A DNA stretch of 64,000 bases from Actinomycetes bacterium (GCA_027491335.1 JAIXWJ010000074.1:80732-144731); one strand, 5' to 3'. Counted from the first letter of the stretch, positions 1 through 8,481 are shown. The notes: generated from the letters alone by a model not told the origin. Numbers and translations are program-made.

Positions 1-80
1 GTGACACCGTGTTCGGACACGATGCGTACGGTATCGGCGGGGATTCTCCGCGCCACGTGACCGTGGGCGAGAATGAACTC

Positions 81-989
81 ATGTCTCGTTCGTTCGGTCG
101 CTTCACCCTGCTGTCGCTGGCGGCGGTCTGGGTGATCTGGGGATCGACTTATCTGGCCATCAAGATCGGTTTGGAGACTCTGCCTCCGTTCTTCATGCAG
201 GGCTGCCGTTTCGTCGTGGCCGCCGCGGTGATGGCCATCTTCCTGCGAACGCGCGGCCATGCCTGGCCGACGCGTCGCCAAATGCGCAACGCGTCGATGA
301 TCGGCGTGATGCTGCTCATCGGAGGTCTCGGCATGGTGACGTTGGCCGAGGATCGCGGAGTGGACTCCGGGCTGGTGGCGACGATCATCGCGATCCAGCC
401 CATGATGATGGCGATGTGGGGTGGTCTCTGGAAGTCCTGGCCCAATCGAATGCAGTGGGTCGGAATGTTCATCGGTATGGGAGGCGTCGCCATTCTCGTG
501 GCCGACGACGGCTTGTCCGGCTCGTGGAGCGGTGTGTCGTTGGTGTTCGTCGCCTGCGTGTCATGGAGTTTCGGGTCGGCGCTCAGTCGACGGATCGACA
601 TGCCGGACGGACCCATGACGACGACCTTCGAAATGGCCGCCGCGGCGGTGGCGTTCATGGTTTTGTCGTTCGTGTCGGGCGAGGGGATCGAGGCCCCGAG
701 CTTGCGCAGTGGTTTGGCGGTCGCGTATCTGGTGGTGTTCGGTTCGATCGTGGCCTTCTCGGCATTCACGTATCTCATCTCCAACGTCAGTGGTCCACTC
801 GCGATGAGTTATGCCTACGTCAATCCGGCCATCGCGGTGCTGCTCGGGGTGGTGTTCAGCGACGAATCGGTGTCGGCCAACATGGCGATGGCGCTCCCGG
901 TGATTCTGGTCGGGGTGGCCATCGTCACGAACGCGTCCCGGCCGTCCACCGAGACCACCCGCGAGGATGCGTCTAGCGTGACGTCATGA
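81..989 (+). CDS. EamA/DMT-family permease
   Basis: Predicted inner-membrane metabolite or drug transporter of the DMT superfamily, 302 aa. The protein is almost entirely hydrophobic helices in two EamA halves (about residues 8-140 and 155-285). The first helix carries the typical WGSTYLAIK motif. I start at ATG 81 because the family begins just before this helix. An in-frame GTG at position 9 would add 24 residues unlike the family. The stop overlaps the ATG of the next gene (ATGA). The substrate cannot be read from sequence; amino-acid export or carboxylate uptake are known roles of relatives. Confidence 0.85.
   Translation: MSRSFGRFTLLSLAAVWVIWGSTYLAIKIGLETLPPFFMQGCRFVVAAAVMAIFLRTRGHAWPTRRQMRNASMIGVMLLIGGLGMVTLAEDRGVDSGLVATIIAIQPMMMAMWGGLWKSWPNRMQWVGMFIGMGGVAILVADDGLSGSWSGVSLVFVACVSWSFGSALSRRIDMPDGPMTTTFEMAAAAVAFMVLSFVSGEGIEAPSLRSGLAVAYLVVFGSIVAFSAFTYLISNVSGPLAMSYAYVNPAIAVLLGVVFSDESVSANMAMALPVILVGVAIVTNASRPSTETTREDASSVTS
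974..979 (+). promoter_or_regulatory. -10 hexamer TAGCGT, leaderless-type promoter of the Sec gene
   Basis: TAGCGT lies inside the 3' end of the EamA gene, 6 nt before ATG 986. This matches the TANNNT spacing seen before many other starts in the window. It suggests the thioredoxin-like gene has its own leaderless transcript and supports ATG 986 as the true start. Confidence 0.5.
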
Positions 990-1525
990 GTCGGATGCGC
1001 ACGTTCTCGATGGCCGTGTCGGTCGTCGTGGCGATGACCGGCTTCTCCATGATGGGTGCCGGATGCGGCTCGGATCCCGTCGACTCGGGTGCCACCTCCG
1101 ACATCACATCGTCCGACAACACATCGACGGGGTCCATCTCGAGCGAGTTGTTGATCGAGCCGACCGTGGATCTCGTTGCGTCGGGACGTCCGGTGGTGTT
1201 GTGGTTCTGGGCGCCCGGTTGAGCGCAGTGCAACGTCGAAGCCCCCTCGGTCGAGGAGGCCCACACCACGTACGGCGAGTCGGTCGACTTCTACGGAGTC
1301 GCATGGAACGGATCCGACGAGTACATGCTCGACTTCATCTCCCGTCATGGGTTGTCGTTCCCCAGCCTGCGCGACAACGCGGGTGACGTCTTCGCTCGTT
1401 ACGACGTTCCTTTCCAGCCGGCTTGGGTGTTTATCGCCGCAAACGGAGATGTCACCAGAGTCCAGGGAAGTCTGGACGCGGAGTCACTCGAGTCGTTGAT
1501 CGACGACGTGTTGGCGACGGCCTGA
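986..1525 (+). CDS. Predicted selenocysteine-containing DsbE/MPT53-like thioredoxin lipoprotein (in-frame TGA at 1220-1222)
   Basis: Predicted extracytoplasmic thiol-disulfide (here selenol) oxidoreductase. Read through TGA 1220-1222 it is 179 aa. Residues 1-27 form a lipoprotein signal peptide with Cys27, followed by a Ser/Thr linker and then a thioredoxin-fold domain from about residue 58. The active site reads WFWAPG-U-AQC, with Sec79 and Cys82. The UGA falls exactly on the first Cys of the family WCxxC motif, and the family Trp before it is Gly. The frame downstream of TGA keeps a full domain, including the cis-Pro segment VPFQPAW, which resembles mycobacterial MPT53/DsbF. A SECIS-like hairpin follows. 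Without recoding, the product would be a 78-residue stub lacking the fold. No selA, selB, selC or selD is visible here. A nonsense mutation or sequencing error at that exact codon is the alternative. Confidence 0.85.
1241..1260 (+). promoter_or_regulatory. Bacterial SECIS-like hairpin
   Basis: CCTC (1245-1248) pairs with GAGG (1253-1256) around an apical GGTC loop (1249-1252). Below are a bulged A (1257) and a C1243-C1244/G1258-G1259 continuation. The loop starts 27 nt after the last base of TGA 1220-1222. Bacterial SECIS elements sit immediately downstream of UGA inside the coding region and carry G in the apical loop. The E. coli fdhF loop also contains GGUC. Seen directly: the pairing and loop. 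Inferred: SelB binding. Confidence 0.65.
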
Positions 1526-2560
1526 TCAACCGAGTCGCGGACGAATCGAGCCGATGGCTCGCAAGGTTTCGCCGAAGCGTTCGTCCAGCGCCGGGTCGTC
1601 GGGCGGTTGAATCAGGAGTCCGTCCACGAGGCCCGAGTACCACTGTTCGAGAATGGCGGGGAGTTCGTCCCACGTTCCGGTGGGTAGCACGGTGTCCAAG
1701 ACCTCGTCGGTCATGAGAGAGCCGAGCGAACCCCAATCCCCGTTGCGGGTCATGGTGCGAAGGCGGGGTCCGAGCTCGGGCCACCCGAACAATTCGAGGG
1801 AACGTTGATAGGCGGGCGTCGAGTACAAGAACGCCAACACCGCGCGCTGGGCCTCGCGACTGCGGTCGACCTCGGCCGAGGTGGGGCCGGTGATGAGCGG
1901 TGAGGCGGTGATGATTCGAGGTGACGTGCCGCGTCGCGCGCTCTCGATTCCGGATTCGAGTGCGGGCATCGCCAACTCGCGAACGAATCGCGGGTGCGAG
2001 TTCGTCGGATGCGTCACGAACCAATCGGCACAGCGACCGGCCAGTTCGATGGCCCCACGATTCACGCCGCCGAGCAGGATCGTCGGAGGATCGTGGGGGA
2101 GGGGCCCCGGGTTGAAGAACGGCTGAAGCCGGTCGAGTGTGTACGAGTCCGTGCGAACGTTCAGGGGCGAGCCGTCGGTGAAGGACTTCCAGATCGCGCG
2201 CACGACCGTGACGTAGTCCTCCATTCGTCGCAACGGATCGGTCCATGCGACGCCGAAGCGTCCTTCGATGTTTTGGCGAATCTGCGTGGCCAATCCGAGG
2301 TCGAATCGACCGCCGCCGGCGGCGGAGGCATCCCACGCTTGAAGTGCCAACAACATGGGGCTGCGGGGGAAGGCCAAGGTCAGGCTGGTCTGCACGCGCA
2401 AGCGTCCGGTGGACATGAGGGCCAGCAACGACACCGCCATGGAGTCGTGCACCGTCTCGGGCACGTGAAGAACGTCGAAGCCCAGCGCTTCGACCCGCCT
2501 CGCGTACGCCCCAACCTCGGTCAGCGGCACGCGGTCGCTCATTCCGGCGATCAGCAGCAT
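1526..2560 (-). CDS. LLM-class F420-dependent oxidoreductase (TIGR03617-like)
   Basis: A 344-aa TIM-barrel flavin/F420 enzyme of the bacterial luciferase-like superfamily. The N-terminal layout resembles the MSMEG_2256-type F420 subfamily: A-x-x-x-E-x-L-G-F-D, then an ET-HD segment near residue 36, then AWDASAAGGGRFDLGLATQ. Cytosolic; substrate unknown. It is convergent with the thioredoxin-like gene and the two stops abut with no spacer. It starts at ATG 2560. No TANNNT hexamer or clear Shine-Dalgarno was found in front of it. F420 rather than FMN use is inferred from family and phylum. Confidence 0.82.
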   Translation of the reverse strand: MLLIAGMSDRVPLTEVGAYARRVEALGFDVLHVPETVHDSMAVSLLALMSTGRLRVQTSLTLAFPRSPMLLALQAWDASAAGGGRFDLGLATQIRQNIEGRFGVAWTDPLRRMEDYVTVVRAIWKSFTDGSPLNVRTDSYTLDRLQPFFNPGPLPHDPPTILLGGVNRGAIELAGRCADWFVTHPTNSHPRFVRELAMPALESGIESARRGTSPRIITASPLITGPTSAEVDRSREAQRAVLAFLYSTPAYQRSLELFGWPELGPRLRTMTRNGDWGSLGSLMTDEVLDTVLPTGTWDELPAILEQWYSGLVDGLLIQPPDDPALDERFGETLRAIGSIRPRLG

Positions 2561-2723
2561 CGTCGAGAACCACCGAGAGAGCGCGAACGAAGAGAGTCGG
2601 ACATGTTTCGATTCTTGCCGACGTGGTGCGCGAGGGCACGAACATCGTGGTCAGAACACGATTTTTCCTCTTCATAGAAGAAATCGATCAAGGTCCGCGA
2701 AGACGGGCCCGATACCTCAGCTC

Positions 2724-3692
2724 GTGAAACGGAAGATGACTCGACTCGGACGCGCGGCACTGTTGTCGTTGTCGTCGGCGGTGGCTCTCGGTTTCGTCGG
2801 TGTCCCCGGAGCGATGGCCCAGAGTGGTCGTGGTTCGAACTCCTCCTCATCATCGGCGACGTCCTCGATGGGTCTCACCTACGTGGTGGTCAACAACGAC
2901 TCCCTCAGTCGCATCGCCTCGCGAATCAATGTGCCGATCAACGATTTGTTGGCGGTCAACGGGTTCGTTCGCTCGAGCGTGATCGTTCCCGGTCAGGTGA
3001 TCAAGCTCCCCGACACCGCATCGAATGCACCGGCGAATCAGACCTCGGCCGCGTCCGTCGCCTCCTCCAGCGTCTCCGCGAGCGCCACCTCGTCGTCGGT
3101 GGCGGGCCCGACCTACGTGGTGCAACGCAACGATTCGCTCTCGTTGATCGCATCGAAGAACAAGGTGTCGCTGAGCGCGCTTTTGTCCGCCAACAAGTTC
3201 ACCCGCACGAGCGTCATCGTCCCCGGACAGGTCATCAAGTTGCCCGCGAGTGCATCGGTCATGAATGCGTCGTCGGTGTCGGGGTCGTCGGCGTCGGGGT
3301 CGGCAAACACGTCGACACCCACGAAGTTGCAACAGGTCCTCGACTTCGCTCACGCCCAGGTGGGCAAGCCGTACAAGTTCGCCGCGGCGGGCCCCGTCAG
3401 TTACGACTGCTCCGGTTTGACCAAGGCCAGCTTGGCCATCGCCGGTGTGAAGTTGCCGCATCAGAGCCTCGCTCAATCGAAGTTGGGAACGGCCATCGAC
3501 TGGAAGACCACTCCCATTCAGGCCGGCGACTTGGTCTTCACTTTCTCCAGCAAGAGCCCGACGGTGATCAGTCACGTGGGCATCGCGATCAGCTCGACGC
3601 ATTGGATCGAGGCTCCCAACACCGGTTCGGTCGTGCGCATCGGCAAGTTGCCCTCCAGCACGCGCATTCAGGCCGTGCGACGCTTCCTCTGA
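2724..3692 (+). CDS. Secreted NlpC/P60 endopeptidase with two LysM domains
   Basis: A 322-aa exported peptidoglycan hydrolase. Residues 1-32 are a Sec signal peptide ending AMA-QS. Two LysM wall-binding repeats follow (about 51-95 and 128-172), each with YVV-x-N-DSLS-IAS and VPGQVIKLP and separated by Ser/Ala-rich linkers. The NlpC/P60 domain occupies about 205-320, with catalytic Cys in YDCSG, His in SHVGIAI and a third polar position in THWIEAP. These enzymes cut the stem peptide, usually between D-Glu and mDAP. It starts at GTG 2724. The gene stands alone and is divergent from the luciferase-like gene across a 163-bp intergenic stretch in which I see no further gene. Confidence 0.9.
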   Translation: MKRKMTRLGRAALLSLSSAVALGFVGVPGAMAQSGRGSNSSSSSATSSMGLTYVVVNNDSLSRIASRINVPINDLLAVNGFVRSSVIVPGQVIKLPDTASNAPANQTSAASVASSSVSASATSSSVAGPTYVVQRNDSLSLIASKNKVSLSALLSANKFTRTSVIVPGQVIKLPASASVMNASSVSGSSASGSANTSTPTKLQQVLDFAHAQVGKPYKFAAAGPVSYDCSGLTKASLAIAGVKLPHQSLAQSKLGTAIDWKTTPIQAGDLVFTFSSKSPTVISHVGIAISSTHWIEAPNTGSVVRIGKLPSSTRIQAVRRFL

Positions 3693-3733
3693 TCGACGCA
3701 TCGTGTGAATTCCCGGATGATTGACTGACGATC

Positions 3734-4537
3734 ATGAGCGACTCCGCGGCCTCGACATCCCTTGCGACTCCGACGCTGGAATGTCTGCGTTGGTCGGAGG
3801 ATGGCCCGGTCGGTCGGATCACCTTGGCGCGACCCGAAAAGCTGAACGCGCTGTCGGCGCGGCTGCTGGGCGAGTTGATCGAGTTGTGTGGTTGGTTGCA
3901 TCGACGCGCCGACATTCGGGTGGTCGTGGTGGCCGGTGAGGGTCGTGCGTTCTCGGCGGGTTTCGATCTTGGCGACTTCTCCGCACCGGCGTCCGGCGAC
4001 CCGCGCGATGGAGCCGATCTGGGTCGATTGGCGACCAACGCGCTCACCGACGTCCCCCAACTCACCATCGCCGCGGTGCACGGACGCTGCATCGGAGGTG
4101 GAGCGGTGTTGGTCGCGGCGTGCGACCTGCGGGTTGCGTCCGAGGACGCGTTGTTCTCCATTCCCGAGGTGGATCTCGGCATTCCGTTGGCGTGGGGTGG
4201 AATTCCCCGTCTGGTGCGCGAGCTCGGTCCGGCCATCACCAAGGAGTTGGTGCTCACGTGCCGCCCGTTCACGGCCGACGAGGCCCGTTCGTTGCGATGG
4301 ATCAACACGGTCGTGACGCGTGACGAGTTGGATCGTCACGTCACCGATCTGGCGAGTTCACTGGCGGCCAAGCCGCTCTATGCGTTGCGGACCACCAAGG
4401 CCCACGTGAACGCGGTGACCGAGGAGATGATCGGCACCGGCCGCAGCGTGCTGGACGCCGATTCTTTGGTGTACGCCATGCGCGATCCCGAAAGTCGACG
4501 GGCATCGGCGAGTTATCTCTCGGCGCGCAAGAAGTAA
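3734..4537 (+). CDS. Enoyl-CoA hydratase/isomerase family protein
   Basis: A 267-aa crotonase-fold protein. Visible family features are RITLARPEKLNALS near residue 32, the oxyanion-hole segment GRAFSAGFDLGDF, and HGRCIGGGAVLVAACDLR. In the second acidic segment FSIPEVDLGIPLAWGG, Glu at the usual catalytic position is kept. Probable role: hydration or isomerisation of an acyl-CoA in fatty-acid or side-chain catabolism. The precise substrate is not readable. It starts at ATG 3734 and is convergent with ddaH, with 14 bp between stops. No beta-oxidation partner genes are adjacent. Confidence 0.85.
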   Translation: MSDSAASTSLATPTLECLRWSEDGPVGRITLARPEKLNALSARLLGELIELCGWLHRRADIRVVVVAGEGRAFSAGFDLGDFSAPASGDPRDGADLGRLATNALTDVPQLTIAAVHGRCIGGGAVLVAACDLRVASEDALFSIPEVDLGIPLAWGGIPRLVRELGPAITKELVLTCRPFTADEARSLRWINTVVTRDELDRHVTDLASSLAAKPLYALRTTKAHVNAVTEEMIGTGRSVLDADSLVYAMRDPESRRASASYLSARKK

Positions 4538-4551
4538 AACGTCGTCGAACC

Positions 4552-5343
4552 TCAGGGAAGTTCGCGAACCCGCACCGACAGACAGGTCACGCAACCTTCG
4601 AGTTTGATGAACTCGCTGATGTCCACCTCGATGGTGCGATAGCCACGAGCGCGGTACGAGGCCGCCACGTCGGGGGCATCGGCGGCCATGAGGATGAGAT
4701 CGGGTTCCAGTAACACGACGTGCGCGCCGGATTCCTGACTGACGGCTTCGAAGCGGGGGAAGGTTTCGGTGGAGTCCAGCCCCGGCTCCCAACCGACGAT
4801 GGTGCCGTCCGACAGGGCGGTGGCGGCGGACTTGAGATGCAGAACCTTGGTGAGCGGAACCCCGATCACCTTGGCACCCATCGGTTCGACGATGGCCGCG
4901 AATTGACGCAGGCCCTCCGGATTGGTGCGGCCGCCGAGACCGACGTAGATGGTGTCGCCATCGGGATGCGGGACCTTCAGCACGTCACCACCGTCCATGG
5001 TTCCGGGGGCGACGATGCGTTCGATGCGGCAACCCAATTCGGTCACGATGGGCTCCACGCCGATGGTTTCGGGCTTGCGCGCATCGTCGCCGGGACGGGT
5101 GATGATGGCCGTGCCGCGATACAACACCACCGGATCCTCGATGAAGACGGCGTCGGGGCAATCGTCGGCGGGCGGAACCTCGATGATTCTCCAACCGGCG
5201 TCGCGCACGGCGTCGACGTAGTTTGTCCATTGCGTCAGCGCAAGATCGATATCTATGGGCGAGCGATCGATGTGGGTGACGATGCCCTCGGTCAATCGGG
5301 GGCCGGGGCGTCGAACGAGAGCGATGCGAGTCTGATTGGGCAC
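4552..5343 (-). CDS. ddaH: Dimethylargininase (NG,NG-dimethylarginine dimethylaminohydrolase)
   Basis: A 263-aa pentein-fold enzyme of the amidinotransferase superfamily, hydrolysing methylated arginines to citrulline plus methylamines. Visible features are DAVFIEDP near residue 63, GTMDGGDVL with the substrate-binding acids, catalytic His in LHLKSA, and the C-terminal nucleophile Cys in EGCVTCLSVR. Length is normal for the family. Some relatives act on other guanidino compounds. It starts at GTG 5343, six nt after a TAGTCT hexamer. It is divergent from the esterase gene. Cytosolic and single-gene. Confidence 0.85.
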   Translation of the reverse strand: MPNQTRIALVRRPGPRLTEGIVTHIDRSPIDIDLALTQWTNYVDAVRDAGWRIIEVPPADDCPDAVFIEDPVVLYRGTAIITRPGDDARKPETIGVEPIVTELGCRIERIVAPGTMDGGDVLKVPHPDGDTIYVGLGGRTNPEGLRQFAAIVEPMGAKVIGVPLTKVLHLKSAATALSDGTIVGWEPGLDSTETFPRFEAVSQESGAHVVLLEPDLILMAADAPDVAASYRARGYRTIEVDISEFIKLEGCVTCLSVRVRELP

Positions 5344-5349
5344 GCGCCA

Positions 5350-5355
5350 AGACTA
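5350..5355 (-). promoter_or_regulatory. -10 hexamer TAGTCT, leaderless-type promoter of ddaH
   Basis: TAGTCT on the minus strand lies 6 nt before GTG 5343. It supports a GTG start with little or no leader. Confidence 0.45.
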
Positions 5356-5385
5356 GAGGTTGATTCTCGGGCGCCGACGTCTCAC

Positions 5386-5398
5386 TAATGTGACGTCA
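5386..5398 (+). promoter_or_regulatory. Possible promoter and TGACGTCA palindrome upstream of the esterase
   Basis: A TAATGT hexamer (5386-5391) overlaps the 8-bp palindrome TGACGTCA (5391-5398), about 50 nt before ATG 5442. The palindrome would cover the transcription start and could be an operator. No convincing -35 was found. Confidence 0.3.
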
Positions 5399-5441
5399 CG
5401 AGTGTGTCGCCCTACGTGTGTTGGCGACTCGAGGGGGAGCC

Positions 5442-6473
5442 ATGACCGTCAATCCAGCCGAAGACCCGCGCATCGATCCGCGCATCAAGGCCCTGTTGGC
5501 CCTGATGCCGAGTTTCCAAGCGCCGGACGTGCCGAACCGCGAGGCGTTGTTGGAGCGAAGCAACACGCCCGAAGGGATGGCGGCCGCGGAGATGTACCGC
5601 TCGATGATGGCCATCTGCGACACCGAAGAGAGTGCACCCACCAAGGGCCTGCGCATTCACAACGAGACCGTGACATCGCAACCCGATGGCAACTCCATAA
5701 CTCTTCGTGTTCTGCGCCCCGACACCGATGAGGTTCTGCCCTGCATCTATTACATCCATGGTGGTGGCATGGCGTCCTTGTCGTGCTTCGACGGCAATTA
5801 CAGCGGTTGGGGCAAGTTGCTCGCGGCCAAGGGCGTGGTCGTCGTGATGGTGGAATTCCGCAACGCGGTGACTCCGTCGTCGTTGCCCGAGGTCGCACCA
5901 TTCCCCGCCGGTCTGAACGATTGCGTGTCGGGAGTTCGATGGGTGGTGGCCAACACATCGGCGTTGGGCATTGATCCTCGCCGCATCGTGGTGGCCGGGG
6001 AAAGTGGTGGCGGAAACCTGACCTTGTCGACCGGCATGAAACTTCTGAGGGACGGAGACATCGGCACCATTTCCGGTCTCTACGCGTTCTGTCCGTACAT
6101 CGCCGGGCAGTGGCCCACGCCGGAGTGCCCGTCATCGACGGAGAACAACGGAATCTTCCTGAATCTGCACAACAACAACGGCCGCATGGGTTACGGGATC
6201 GATGCGTTCGATCGACGCGATCCTTTGGCTTGGCCCAGTTTCGCCACCGAGGACGACGTGCGGGGCTTGCCCCGCACCGTGATCAGCGTGAACGAATGCG
6301 ATCCCCTGCGCGACGAAGGCATCAACTTCTTCCGACTGTTGTTGCGCGCCGGTGTGCCGGCGCGGGCCAAGACGATCCTGGGCACCACCCATGGCATCGA
6401 GCTGATGCCCATCGCGTGTCCGGAGATCACCGAAGCCGCTCAGGTGGATCTGGTGGCGTTCGCCTCGGCCTGA
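5442..6473 (+). CDS. Alpha/beta-hydrolase, HSL-type carboxylesterase
   Basis: A 343-aa hydrolase of the hormone-sensitive-lipase group. The oxyanion motif HGGGMAS, the nucleophile elbow GESGGGN, an Asp in NECDPLRDEG and a His in GTTHGIE form a complete triad. It probably hydrolyses short acyl or aryl esters; the substrate is unknown. I choose ATG 5442 because a strong Shine-Dalgarno (GGGGGAG) sits just before it. An upstream in-frame start at 5418 would add eight residues. No signal peptide is visible, so it is likely cytosolic. It is convergent with the 2OG-oxygenase gene. Confidence 0.87.
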   Translation: MTVNPAEDPRIDPRIKALLALMPSFQAPDVPNREALLERSNTPEGMAAAEMYRSMMAICDTEESAPTKGLRIHNETVTSQPDGNSITLRVLRPDTDEVLPCIYYIHGGGMASLSCFDGNYSGWGKLLAAKGVVVVMVEFRNAVTPSSLPEVAPFPAGLNDCVSGVRWVVANTSALGIDPRRIVVAGESGGGNLTLSTGMKLLRDGDIGTISGLYAFCPYIAGQWPTPECPSSTENNGIFLNLHNNNGRMGYGIDAFDRRDPLAWPSFATEDDVRGLPRTVISVNECDPLRDEGINFFRLLLRAGVPARAKTILGTTHGIELMPIACPEITEAAQVDLVAFASA

Positions 6474-6503
6474 GCGGTCGCATCGGCCAATCACGATCGG
6501 CAA

Positions 6504-7442
6504 TCAGATCGTGTTCACCGTGGAAGCGAACTTCTGCATCAGATGCGGACCGGCGGCGATCGGGGCATGTCGCGGTTTCTCCCCCGGCGCGATGCAGGAG
6601 GGCAGACATTCGATGACCGCATCCCAATTCGCGTTGTGAAAGAAGGCGATCGACTGTCGACGTCCACGCGGAATCTCGACGCGGTGCAGGGTGGATTTCC
6701 AACGATCGTTGGTCCAACGTTCCATGGCATCACCCAGATTCACGATCAGGACGTCGGGCTCCGGGCGAACGTCCACCCATCCCGAACTCGTGAGAACCTG
6801 CAGACCCGCCTGCTCGGGGTCGACCTCCAGAATCGTGAGCGTTCCGTAATCGGTGTGCGCGCTTGCTCCCCATTGACCATCGTGGGTGGGAATCGTCGTG
6901 TCGCCGGAACCGGGATAGTTCAATGCTCGCATGGCGCTGGTGTGTCGGTCGATGAGCGGCGCGAAGTGGTCATCGGCGAGTCCGAGTGACTCGGCCATCA
7001 TCGACAGCAGTCGCGCGGACAGGTCGGCCATCGCGACGTATCGTTCCGACCACGTCGCTCGCATGGTTGCGGGTTGGTCGGGCCACAGGTTCGGTGACCA
7101 AGCGAAGGCCTCATCGGGATCGAGGATCGAATGTTGGGGTGGCTGAATCGGCCCGATCGCGAAACTCTCCTTGCGATCGGGTGGCGCCACGCGACCGAGG
7201 GATTTGGCCAGTGTTTCGCCCGACATCGGAGACCATCCGTAGGGATAGCCGGGTCGGGGCATGGCCACCAGTTCTTTCTCGGACCGGGCGAGGTCGAAAA
7301 ACGTCGTGGCGTCGGTCCAGGCCGCGCGCAAGAGGTCTTGGTCGACCCCGTGATTTCGTAGACCGAAGAACCCCCAGCCCTCACATGCCGCGGCAATCCG
7401 TCGAGCGCAATCGGCGCTCGACGCATCGATGACCGGAATCAT
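6504..7442 (-). CDS. Isopenicillin N synthase-like 2OG-Fe(II) oxygenase
   Basis: A 312-aa double-stranded beta-helix oxygenase. The N-terminal DIOX_N part (IPVIDAS, then GFFGLRNHGV) is followed by the 2OG-Fe(II) domain with HTDYGTL (His and Asp ligands), a distal His in STLHRVEIP, and the 2OG-binding R-x-S in RRQSIAFF. The substrate is unknown; such proteins oxidise small molecules in secondary metabolism or purine and plant-type pathways. ATG 7442 fits the family start. The upstream in-frame extension does not look coding. Single gene. Confidence 0.87.
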   Translation of the reverse strand: MIPVIDASSADCARRIAAACEGWGFFGLRNHGVDQDLLRAAWTDATTFFDLARSEKELVAMPRPGYPYGWSPMSGETLAKSLGRVAPPDRKESFAIGPIQPPQHSILDPDEAFAWSPNLWPDQPATMRATWSERYVAMADLSARLLSMMAESLGLADDHFAPLIDRHTSAMRALNYPGSGDTTIPTHDGQWGASAHTDYGTLTILEVDPEQAGLQVLTSSGWVDVRPEPDVLIVNLGDAMERWTNDRWKSTLHRVEIPRGRRQSIAFFHNANWDAVIECLPSCIAPGEKPRHAPIAAGPHLMQKFASTVNTI

Positions 7443-7552
7443 GGTCGACCCCCGCGCGACGTCACGCCCGAACGGTAGTCCGGCACGATGGTGGGTCGGA
7501 AAGTTCCGAGAACATGCCGACACCCGAAGATGGCGCGACCGGAACATGCCGG

Positions 7553-7558
7553 TACAAT
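7553..7558 (+). promoter_or_regulatory. -10 box TACAAT of tRNA-Gly
   Basis: TACAAT ends 11 nt before the first base of the tRNA, the expected distance. No clear -35 hexamer was found at 17-18 bp. Confidence 0.5.
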
Positions 7559-7569
7559 CTTCCCCCGTT

Positions 7570-7644
<75 letters not shown>

Positions 7645-7659
7645 ATTCGTTCAGGATTC

Positions 7660-7686
7660 GATGACCGCTCCACGGGGGCGGTCATC
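7660..7686. terminator. Hairpin between tRNA-Gly and a convergent lipoprotein gene
   Basis: GATGACCGC (7660-7668) pairs perfectly with GCGGTCATC (7678-7686), a 9-bp stem with a C/G-rich loop. It lies between the tRNA and the convergent stop at 7691, so it could serve both directions. There is no long T tract, as is common in high-GC actinobacteria. Confidence 0.6.
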
Positions 7687-7690
7687 GTCG

Positions 7691-8362
7691 TTATCGGAGA
7701 GCGATCGACTCCACCCGCACGACGAATTCGCCCTCCTGTTTGTCCACCAAATAGATGGACACCTGTCGCACCGCTTCGGACGTCAGGGGCGGCCGATTGG
7801 CGATGGGCGCGAGTCGCCAGTCGGTGGCGACGAAGTCGGCCAGAGGCAGTGCGGACGTCGACATGACATTCGACGGCGTGAAACGTTGGATGTAGCTGTC
7901 GGTGGTGGTCCGGACCTGCATCAGGTAGGTGCGCCCGTCGCCCTCGGCCATGACGGCGATCGCTCCGAGTCCGGCCGATGGCCCGTCGAGCAACAGCGGA
8001 CCGCGCACGGAGGTGAAACCGCCGTTGTTGTCGGTGGAGAGGATTCCGGAGAAAACCATCGCGCCATTGTCGAGGGACACCGAACTGCTGGAGACGCCGC
8101 CCATCACCGTGTCGTTCTGCACGAACCATCCCTCGATCGACGCCGGCTCGGCGAAATTCGCCAACATGGTCGATTCCACGACTCCGGGAACGGTCGTGGG
8201 ATCGACCGTTGTTGTTGTCGTTGTTGCTGCTGTTGTTGTCGTGGTGACGAATGTCGTCGCGACGGACGGTGTCGCCGTCGTGGACGCTGGGGTTCCCTGG
8301 GGGGAGTTCGCACAACTCGTGGCGCCGATCAGGATCGTCGCCAACATGACGGGTCCGCGCAT
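7691..8362 (-). CDS. CIA30-family lipoprotein
   Basis: A 223-aa predicted lipoprotein. A short hydrophobic signal (LATILIGATSC) is followed by a Thr-rich linker (about residues 35-60) and then a CIA30-like (NADH:ubiquinone oxidoreductase intermediate-associated protein 30) beta-sandwich. The domain shows GWFVQNDTVMGGVSSSS and FSGILSTDNNGGFTSVRG. Bacterial CIA30 domains are galactose-binding-like folds of unknown role. ATG 8362 is chosen because the signal peptide begins there. The upstream in-frame extension contains no export signal. It is divergent from another lipoprotein gene. Confidence 0.78.
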   Translation of the reverse strand: MRGPVMLATILIGATSCANSPQGTPASTTATPSVATTFVTTTTTAATTTTTTVDPTTVPGVVESTMLANFAEPASIEGWFVQNDTVMGGVSSSSVSLDNGAMVFSGILSTDNNGGFTSVRGPLLLDGPSAGLGAIAVMAEGDGRTYLMQVRTTTDSYIQRFTPSNVMSTSALPLADFVATDWRLAPIANRPPLTSEAVRQVSIYLVDKQEGEFVVRVESIALR

Positions 8363-8481
8363 GCCACTTCGTATCACCGTGTGCCTGGCAAAGTCCACGC
8401 CGACGGGCAGGAGGCTCGCGCATCCGCCACTTCGAGTCGGCCGTGGACGTAGGGTGCGGTCGACGAACGAGAGGAAATGAC

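Noticed and set aside
986..1222. Thioredoxin-like gene as a pseudogene or sequencing error
   Set aside because: The stop falls precisely on the catalytic Cys codon, the downstream frame is fully conserved in character, a SECIS-like hairpin follows and a promoter precedes it. Decay would not be so selective. It remains the main alternative.
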